The translations under genes and the position numbers were made by a program. Positions 58,587-64,000 of a stretch of DNA of 64,000 nucleotides are shown one piece after another (the stretch's first letter is position 1; each line of letters starts with the position of its first letter). Under the pieces are notes generated by a model. That model was not told the DNA's origin and searched no databases. It saw only the letters and a program-made list of their open reading frames with translations. The stretch comes from Oryzobacter faecalis (GTDB taxonomy: Bacteria; Actinomycetota; Actinomycetes; Actinomycetales; Dermatophilaceae), in contig NZ_JBKOFW010000002.1 in NCBI RefSeq assembly GCF_046764005.1, positions 62,001 through 126,000 of the forward strand, read 5' to 3'.

Positions 58587-59519
58587 TCAGGAGCGAGCCG
58601 TGCGGATCGACTGCAGCCACGAGCGGGCGGCGGCGAAGTCGGCGTCCCCGGTGAGGGGCGCGACGACCGCGCGCTGCCGGTCGGCCCGCGGGTAGGACCC
58701 GAGGAAGCGCACCTCGGCGCAGATCCGCTTCAGCCCCATGAGCGCCTCGCCGATCCGCTCGTCGAGGACGTGGCCCTCGAGGTCGATGGAGAAGCAGTAC
58801 GACCCCATCGACTCCTTCGTCGGCCGCGACTCGAGCCGGGTCATGTTGATCCCGCGGGCGGCGAACTGCTCGAGGAGCTCGAGGAGGCCGCCCGCGTGGT
58901 CGTCGCGCTGGAAGAGGACGACGGTCGTCTTGTCGGCGCCGGTCGGCTCGGGCAGGGTGCCGGGTCGGGCGACGAGGACGAACCGGGTGACCGCGGTGCT
59001 CGTGTCGCCGATGCCGTCGGCGAGGACGTCGAGCCCGTGCAGGCGGGCCGCGGCCGGGGCGCAGACGGCCGCGTCGTAGGGCTGGGGGCCGTGCTCGAGC
59101 CCTTCGGCGGCCGCCGCGGTCGAGAGCGTGGGGACGTACGCCGCCTCGGGGAGGTGGGCCGCCATCCAGCCGCGGACCTGGGCCCAGGCGTGGCTGTGGG
59201 TGCCGACGGCGCGGACGTCCTCGAGGGTCGTGCCCGAGCTCGCGGCGAGGACGAAGGTCACCGGCACGAGGACCTCGCCGGTGACGACGAGGGGCTCACC
59301 GCTCGCGAGGGCGTCGAGCGTGGCCGACACCCCGCCCTCCACCGAGTTCTCGATCGGGACCATCGCGCCGTCGACCGTGCCCGCCCGCAGCGCCGCGAGG
59401 GCGGCGTCGACCGACCCGAAGGCCTCGCGCTGGGCGCCCTCGGCGGACGCGGGGGCCCAGGCGTCGAGCGCCATCGAGGTGAAGGTGCCCTCGGGTCCGA
59501 GGTAGCCGTAGCGGGTCAC
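58587..59519 (-). CDS. pheA: Prephenate dehydratase
   Basis: Converts prephenate to phenylpyruvate for phenylalanine synthesis. 310 residues: the catalytic dehydratase part with YGYLGPEGTFTSMALD, VPIENSVEGGVSATLDAL and TSTAVTRFVLVARPG (the TRF motif), then a C-terminal ACT regulatory domain with the phenylalanine-binding ESRPTKESMGSYCF. No chorismate mutase fusion. Its ATG overlaps the stop of the DUF4446 gene (ATGA). The aminotransferase at 7243 could complete the pathway. Confidence 0.95.
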   Translation of the reverse strand: MTRYGYLGPEGTFTSMALDAWAPASAEGAQREAFGSVDAALAALRAGTVDGAMVPIENSVEGGVSATLDALASGEPLVVTGEVLVPVTFVLAASSGTTLEDVRAVGTHSHAWAQVRGWMAAHLPEAAYVPTLSTAAAAEGLEHGPQPYDAAVCAPAAARLHGLDVLADGIGDTSTAVTRFVLVARPGTLPEPTGADKTTVVLFQRDDHAGGLLELLEQFAARGINMTRLESRPTKESMGSYCFSIDLEGHVLDERIGEALMGLKRICAEVRFLGSYPRADRQRAVVAPLTGDADFAAARSWLQSIRTARS

Positions 59520-59947
59520 GGGGTCTCCTCACCGGTGCGCGCTGCCGCGAGGGCCTGCTGCTCCTCGGGGGTCAGGGTCGCGTCCGACGACCCGCCGACG
59601 ACGCCCTTGGCGTAGGTGCGCGACTCGCCGCGCGCGTGGATCGAGCTGATGACGAGCCCGTCGCCGCGGTCGTCGACGACGGCGGCGCTGAAGCTGAGCC
59701 GCCCGCCCATGTCGCCGAAGGCGTCGTAGCGGACGACCGCGACGTGGCGCAGGGCCTGGCCGAGGTCGGCTCGCAGGGCCGCGAGGTCGGCGTCGCCGGC
59801 GGGTCGGTGGGCCTCGAGGGCCGCGACCCGGCGCCCGAGGTCGGCGCTGCGCCGCAGCAGGACCACGGCGACCGCCATCGCCCCGACGAGGAGGACCAAC
59901 GGCACGAGGAGGACCAGTGCCTCGAACGGGTGCAGGGCCAGGGACAT
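59516..59947 (-). CDS. DUF4446 family protein
   Basis: A 143-residue protein with one N-terminal membrane helix (LVLLVPLVLLVGAMAVAVVL) and a conserved soluble part, RHVAVVRYDAFGDMGGRLSFSAA, then ISSIHARGESRTYAKGV. DUF4446 genes are found beside pheA or serS in many Gram-positive bacteria; role unknown. TAGCCT lies 7 nt before the ATG. Confidence 0.88.
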   Translation of the reverse strand: MSLALHPFEALVLLVPLVLLVGAMAVAVVLLRRSADLGRRVAALEAHRPAGDADLAALRADLGQALRHVAVVRYDAFGDMGGRLSFSAAVVDDRGDGLVISSIHARGESRTYAKGVVGGSSDATLTPEEQQALAAARTGEETP

Positions 59948-59957
59948 GCGCCTCAGG

Positions 59958-61286
59958 CTAGGCGTTCACCCTCCACTGCCGCCGCGCCGTTCCATCGCGC
60001 CCCCGGTTTCCGGCCGGGACGACGGGGGACGAGATCGCCCTGGTGGACGATGGTGCCCGGTCGCGCCCGACCCACCAGAGGAGGACGAGGGCGAGGAGGC
60101 CGCCGAAGACGTCCGCGTTCCGCAGGGCGACCCCCGGCCACTGCGGCCAGTCTCGGTGCGTGAGCCAGTCGATCCCCCACCACGGCAGGCGCATCGTGAA
60201 GAACACCGTGATGCCGAGGCCCGCCCACAGGCGCCACCGCTCGCGCAACGGGTCGGCGCCGAGCAGCGCGAACACGACGACGACGACCCAGTGGTAGTGG
60301 TGCACCCACGCGACGGGCGACAGCAGGCACGCGAGGAGGCCGACGACGGCGACCTCTCCGACGGAGTCACCCTCGAGGTACCGCCGGTGGGCCAGGCGGA
60401 AGCCGAACCACCCCACCGCCGCGACGAGGACGAGCCACAGCGCCGTGCCCGGCAGCCCGTCCGGACCGAGGCGCAGGATGGCGGCGCGGATCGACTGGTT
60501 GGCCGTTCCCGCGTTCGGCCCGAGCCGGGCAGGGTCCTGCAGCGCACCACCCCAGAACGCGAACGACGCCTGCGGCAGGACCACCCACGACGCCAGGGTC
60601 ACCCCGGCCGCGGTCGCGACCGCCGTGACGGCCTCCTTCCACCGCCGCGTCACGAGGAAGTGGACGACGAAGACGCCCGGGGTGAGCTTGACGGCCATCG
60701 CGAGCCCGACGAGGACGCCCTGCGGCACCCGGCGCACGAGGCGCGGGCGGGGGTCGCGCAGGTCGAGCAGGCAGAGCAGGACGATGAACGCGTTGACCTG
60801 CCCGAACCGGATGCCGTCACCGACCGGGTGCAGCCACAGCATCGGCGCCACGAGGGCGGCGAACGCCAGCGGCACCCAGGCCCCCGCACGGTGGATGAGG
60901 CGGTACCCGGCGTACCAGGTGATGCCTGCGGTCGCGCCGACCTGGGCGGCGGTCCACAGCCAGCCGACCGCGCCGAAGGGAAGGAACGCCAGCGGGACCG
61001 CGACGAGCGCGGCGAAGGGGGGGTAGGTGAACGGGAGGAGCTGCGGCGCCTCGGTGAGGGTCGAGTAGACCGGCCGGCCGTAGAGGATCGAGACGCCGGC
61101 GTCGCGGTAGACCTGGACGTCGACCTGCCACTGGTCGAGCGGCCAGAACACGAGGTAGCGCAGCACGACGGGCAGGGACGCGACGACGACGAGGAGCACG
61201 GCGAGCGCCCACTGGGCGCGTGGCCCGACCGGCGGGACGCGGCGTCGCCCGGCGTGCGGGGCCCGGCTCGGGGTCGTCGTGCTCAC
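59958..61286 (-). CDS. GT87 family glycosyltransferase (polyprenyl-phosphate mannose dependent)
   Basis: A 442-residue GT-C membrane enzyme with about ten helices. The catalytic aspartate is in the first outer loop (DQWQVDVQVYRDAGVSILYG); other marks are PFTYPPFAALVAVPLAFLP and VAWVHHYHWVVVVVFALLG. Relatives (PimE-like) add mannose to phosphatidylinositol mannosides or lipomannan. The last 30 residues, past the final helix, include a family A repeat unit translated as STRAISSPV. GTG start with GACAAT 6 nt upstream. 10 nt before DUF4446. Confidence 0.88.
   Translation of the reverse strand: MSTTTPSRAPHAGRRRVPPVGPRAQWALAVLLVVVASLPVVLRYLVFWPLDQWQVDVQVYRDAGVSILYGRPVYSTLTEAPQLLPFTYPPFAALVAVPLAFLPFGAVGWLWTAAQVGATAGITWYAGYRLIHRAGAWVPLAFAALVAPMLWLHPVGDGIRFGQVNAFIVLLCLLDLRDPRPRLVRRVPQGVLVGLAMAVKLTPGVFVVHFLVTRRWKEAVTAVATAAGVTLASWVVLPQASFAFWGGALQDPARLGPNAGTANQSIRAAILRLGPDGLPGTALWLVLVAAVGWFGFRLAHRRYLEGDSVGEVAVVGLLACLLSPVAWVHHYHWVVVVVFALLGADPLRERWRLWAGLGITVFFTMRLPWWGIDWLTHRDWPQWPGVALRNADVFGGLLALVLLWWVGRDRAPSSTRAISSPVVPAGNRGRDGTARRQWRVNA
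60031..60055. repeat. Family A repeat unit in the GT87 C-terminal tail
   Basis: GAGATCGCCCTGGTGGACGA then TGGTG matches the family A unit. On the minus strand it is read in the same frame as the E2 copy (S-T-x-R-A-I in both proteins). It lies beyond the last membrane helix, where extra residues should be tolerated. Confidence 0.65.
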
Positions 61287-61292
61287 CGGTCC

Positions 61293-61298
61293 ATTGTC
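61293..61298 (-). promoter_or_regulatory. -10 element GACAAT of leaderless GT87 gene
   Basis: GACAAT on the minus strand ends 6 nt before the GTG at 61286. The divergent gene at 61460 has TAGCCT (61448-61453) at the same spacing. Confidence 0.5.
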
Positions 61299-61395
61299 CG
61301 GGTCGCGACCTCCCGGACGGCACCGACCCGCACCCGGGCCTCGGCCGGGGTGTGGGTGGGCGGCGTCGGCGCCCCGCCGTCCCAGCCCTGCCCTC

Positions 61396-61429
61396 CCCGA
61401 CCGGTGGCGACCTGCGGGTACCGGTCGGG
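61396..61429. promoter_or_regulatory. Palindrome between GT87 and the large membrane protein gene
   Basis: CCCGACCGGT (61396-61405) and ACCGGTCGGG (61420-61429) form a perfect 10-bp inverted repeat with a 14-nt spacer in the 173-nt divergent region, ending 18 nt before the TAGCCT element at 61448. It could be an operator or one more palindromic repeat. Confidence 0.4.
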
Positions 61430-61459
61430 TCGCCCCGGCTCGTCTCGTAGCCTTGGCGG

Positions 61460-63652
61460 GTGCTGCGCAGAGCCCTCGCCGTCACGGTCGCCCTGGCGAC
61501 CGTCGTCGTGGCTCTCCTCGTCGGTCTCGGGACCCTCCCCACGGACGCCCGCGCCGCCACCACCGGCGCCCCGTCCGACGAGCCGTCCGGCGCGGTGGTC
61601 GTCCTCGGTACCGGCGGCGTGAGCTGGTCGGACGTCTCCCGCGAGACGACGCCCAACCTCTGGCTCATGCTCCGCGACGGGTCGTCCGCGGCCCTGTCGG
61701 TGCGCTCGGTCAGCTCGAACACCTGCCCCGCCGACGGCTGGCTCGCCCTCGGCTCCGGAGGACGCGCCGCCGTCCCGCGCCCCGGTACCGCCGCCAACCC
61801 CGTCGACCGGGCGTGCACGCCCGCGCCGGAGGTGGTGGGCGGCCGCGTCCAGGGCTGGGACGAGATCGAGGAGGCGGCGGAGGCCGAGCGGTTCGACACC
61901 AGGCTCGGCCTCCTCGGTGACACGGCCGCCGCCGAGGGCGTCTGCGTGCGGGCCGTCGGTCCGTGGGCCGCGCTCGGCGCGGCCCGTTCCGACGGCAGCG
62001 CCGAGCAGGCGGTCCCGTTCGACTCGACCCGGCTCCTCGAGGACCTCAACGCCTGCCCCGTGACCCTCGTCGACGTCGGGTCCGTGCGAGACCCCGACGA
62101 CGTCGCCGAGGGCGAGTCCGGCACCGGCTCGCGCGAGGACCAGCTGCGCGAGATCGACGCCCGGATCGGCCAGGTCGTCGAGGCCGGCCCGAACGGCGCC
62201 GACTACGTCGTGGCCTCGCTCTCCGACGCCGGGCGCAGCGAGCGGCTGCGTCTCGTCGTCCTCCGCGGCCCCCACTTCGGACCCGGCCTCCTCGAGTCCG
62301 AGTCGACCCGCCAGGTCGGCCTGGCGCAGTCGAGCGACGTCACGGCGACGGTGCTCTCGGCCGTCGGCCTGCCGGTGCCGCCCGGCCTCGGCGGGTCCGC
62401 CCTCACCACCGACGCGGCCCCGGACAACTCCGAGCGCCGTGCCGAGGGACGGCTCACCGGGCTCATCGACTACGACGAGGCGAGCCACGAGGTCCACGGC
62501 CTCGTCGAGCCGTTCTTCACGGTCTTCGCCTACGGCCAGCTCGTCATCTACCTCCTCGTCCTCCTCGCGTGGAAGGGGCGCCTGGGCTCCGAGCAGACCC
62601 GGGTCACCGTCCTGCAGCGGGTCCGGGTCGTCGCGGTCCTCGCGGCCGCCGTGCCGGTGTCGACGTTCCTCGCCAACCTCGTCCCCTGGTGGCGCTTCCC
62701 GGTCCCGATGCTCTCGGTCGTGGCGTCGGTCGGCCTGTTCGTGGCGCTCATCGCCACCGCGGCGCTGCGGGGTCCGTGGTCGCGCTGGTCGCTCGGACCG
62801 ATGGCGTTCGTCTCCGGGGTGACGGTGCTCGTCCTCAGCGCCGACGTGATGACGGGGGCGCGCCTGCAGCTGTCCTCGCTCATGGGCCTGCAGCCGGTCG
62901 TCGCCGGACGGTTCTACGGGATGGGCAACCCGACGTTCGCGCTCTACGCCACGGCCACGATCCTCCTCGCCACCGCCGTGTCGTCCTGGCTCGTCCTGCG
63001 CGGTCGGCGCCGGGCGGCCGCCATCACGGTCGCGGTCCTCGGCGGGTTCGCCGTCCTCGTCGACGGCGCGCCCTTCTGGGGCGCCGACGGTGGTGGCCCG
63101 CCCGCCCTCGTGCCGGCCGTCGCCTACCTCGTCCTGGCGGTCCTCGGCCTGAGGCTGACGTGGAAGCGTGCGCTCCTCATCGGCGTCGGCGTCGTCGGGC
63201 TGTTCTTCCTCGTCGCGGGTGTCGACTGGCTGCGCGGCCCGGGCAGCCGCACCCACCTGGGCAACTTCGTCCAGGCCCTCCTCGACGGCACGGCCGACGA
63301 CATCGTCATCCGCAAGGCGGAGCAGAACTGGTCGATCCTCACGTCGAACATGCCGCTGACCCTCCTCGTGCCGGCGGCGCTGCTCTTCGTCATCTACCTT
63401 ATGGCGCGGCCGACGTCGTGGGGGTCGCGAGCGATGCGCCGCTCCTACGAGCAGGCGCCGACCCTGCGGGCCGGCCTCCTCGCGCTCCTCACCGCCCTGA
63501 CGATCGGCTTCCTCGTCAACGACTCCGGCGTCGCCATCCCGGCGGTGGGTGCGACCCTCGCCGTGCCGCTCATCGTGTCGGTGGCGCTCCACGCCCTCGT
63601 CGAGGAGGCGCGCTCGAACGCCACGACCCGGGCCGGGCGCCGGCGACGATGA
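61460..63652 (+). CDS. Large membrane protein with alkaline-phosphatase-like extracytoplasmic domain
   Basis: A 730-residue protein: signal-anchor (residues 1-25), then about 330 extracytoplasmic residues that look like a degenerate alkaline-phosphatase fold (AVVVLGTGGVSWSDVSRETTPNLW, LSDAGRSERLRLVVLRGPHF), then about ten membrane helices. Conserved loops are GLQPVVAGRFYGMGNPTFALYAT and DGAPFWGADGGGPPALVPAV. Homologues are frequent in actinobacteria beside mannosyltransferase genes, so a role in lipoglycan or envelope assembly is likely but unproven. GTG start follows TAGCCT by 6 nt. Confidence 0.75.
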   Translation: MLRRALAVTVALATVVVALLVGLGTLPTDARAATTGAPSDEPSGAVVVLGTGGVSWSDVSRETTPNLWLMLRDGSSAALSVRSVSSNTCPADGWLALGSGGRAAVPRPGTAANPVDRACTPAPEVVGGRVQGWDEIEEAAEAERFDTRLGLLGDTAAAEGVCVRAVGPWAALGAARSDGSAEQAVPFDSTRLLEDLNACPVTLVDVGSVRDPDDVAEGESGTGSREDQLREIDARIGQVVEAGPNGADYVVASLSDAGRSERLRLVVLRGPHFGPGLLESESTRQVGLAQSSDVTATVLSAVGLPVPPGLGGSALTTDAAPDNSERRAEGRLTGLIDYDEASHEVHGLVEPFFTVFAYGQLVIYLLVLLAWKGRLGSEQTRVTVLQRVRVVAVLAAAVPVSTFLANLVPWWRFPVPMLSVVASVGLFVALIATAALRGPWSRWSLGPMAFVSGVTVLVLSADVMTGARLQLSSLMGLQPVVAGRFYGMGNPTFALYATATILLATAVSSWLVLRGRRRAAAITVAVLGGFAVLVDGAPFWGADGGGPPALVPAVAYLVLAVLGLRLTWKRALLIGVGVVGLFFLVAGVDWLRGPGSRTHLGNFVQALLDGTADDIVIRKAEQNWSILTSNMPLTLLVPAALLFVIYLMARPTSWGSRAMRRSYEQAPTLRAGLLALLTALTIGFLVNDSGVAIPAVGATLAVPLIVSVALHALVEEARSNATTRAGRRRR

Positions 63653-64000
63653 CGGCGAGCCACAGCGCGAGTCCCACCCACGGCACGACACCGCGGCGCA
63701 CGCCGAGCGTGACCTCCTCGACGCCGGGCGTCATCCCGACGACCCGCCCGGGGACGTAGGCCACCGCGAGCGCCGTGAGGCGCAAGGTGGCGAGGACGTC
63801 GACGGGGCCGGCGACGAGGGCGGGCAGGGCGCCCCACGCGAGCAGGTCGTACCAGGGCAGCGCGTAGGGCGCGGCGAGCGAGTACGCGAGCGCCAGGCAG
63901 CCGGTGACCCAGAGCGCGACCACCCCCGGAGCCCCGCGGTCGACGGGGCGCGTCAGCCGCAGCAGGCAGAGCGCGAGGACGACCGCGAGCACGGCGGCGG
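63570..64000 (-). CDS. Polytopic membrane protein, C-terminal part (gene starts beyond window)
   Basis: Only the last 140 or so residues are inside the window. They hold three to four hydrophobic helices and the loop SLAAPYALPWYDLLAWGALP, reminiscent of GT-C mannosyltransferases in which a Pro-Trp-Tyr loop follows the last helices. The final 20 residues (WRSSAPPRRGRGAPPTR) run 83 nt into the convergent gene, an unusually long overlap. With the GT87 gene and the large membrane protein it suggests an envelope glycolipid locus continuing to the right. Confidence 0.6.
   Translation of the reverse strand, partial: AAVLAVVLALCLLRLTRPVDRGAPGVVALWVTGCLALAYSLAAPYALPWYDLLAWGALPALVAGPVDVLATLRLTALAVAYVPGRVVGMTPGVEEVTLGVRRGVVPWVGLALWLAVIVAGARPGSWRSSAPPRRGRGAPPTR

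Overview
This is a very GC-rich (roughly 70-75% by eye) bacterial chromosome segment with dense, short-spaced genes. Markers of a free-living actinobacterium are many: mycothiol-dependent enzymes, a BsaP-type partner of biotin synthase, an IdeR/DtxR-type iron box, a CsoR/CopA pair, DUF4446, DUF1206 and DUF6584 proteins, and many genes that appear leaderless. A Micrococcales lineage such as Intrasporangiaceae would fit, but that placement is inference. I see no tRNA, rRNA, CRISPR array, prophage or transposase gene. All genes look vertically inherited in style; the accessory signal in this window lies in small palindromic repeats rather than in islands.

Layout. 1-3201: minus-strand E1alpha-E1beta-E2 operon of a 2-oxo acid dehydrogenase (E2 runs off the left edge). 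3468-10923: serine hydrolase, a translationally coupled LLM-flavoprotein/GH13 pair, an HisC-type aminotransferase, a small membrane protein, galE, and an AraC/VOC pair. 11060-18343: cydABDC with a BlaI-type regulator appended, then an M56 metallopeptidase. 18402-26409: AIM24 protein and a biotin region (bioB-bsaP, bioA, bioF-bioD) interrupted by unrelated genes and repeats. 26453-32783: ECF sigma factor with a membrane partner, phosphatase, purB, and a MarR/mycothiol-nitroreductase/mycothiol-isomerase-like module. 32801-35555: copper module (CsoR operator, csoR, copA, terminator). 35572-41157: VOC protein, TrmH methyltransferase, two PAP2 phosphatases, a secreted protein, a decayed YjbR-like gene, DUF1206 and a HAD phosphatase. 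41225-46250: five-gene siderophore uptake operon (binding protein, two permeases, ATPase, siderophore-interacting protein) under one iron box, every junction overlapping. 46376-53141: serS, LysE-type exporter, antiporter, DinB-like protein, lipid kinase and zwf. 53245-57127: lipid genes (HAD-acyltransferase fusion, patatin, second acyltransferase) and a META protein. 57144-64000: acetyltransferase, an unknown membrane-anchored protein, pheA, DUF4446, a GT87 mannosyltransferase, a large phosphatase-like membrane protein and a partial polytopic membrane protein.

The most unusual content is a set of at least six distinct families of short palindromic repeats. They lie at gene boundaries and, repeatedly, in frame inside linker or terminal segments of proteins (E2, CopA, the siderophore ATPase and permease, GT87). 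One family has seven 25-nt units at five loci; another is a 60-nt stem-loop with 22-bp arms present twice. A second window-wide pattern is a -10-like hexamer exactly 6 (sometimes 7) nt before the start codon at about twenty genes on both strands, which indicates leaderless transcription as the default promoter style here and fixes several start codons.
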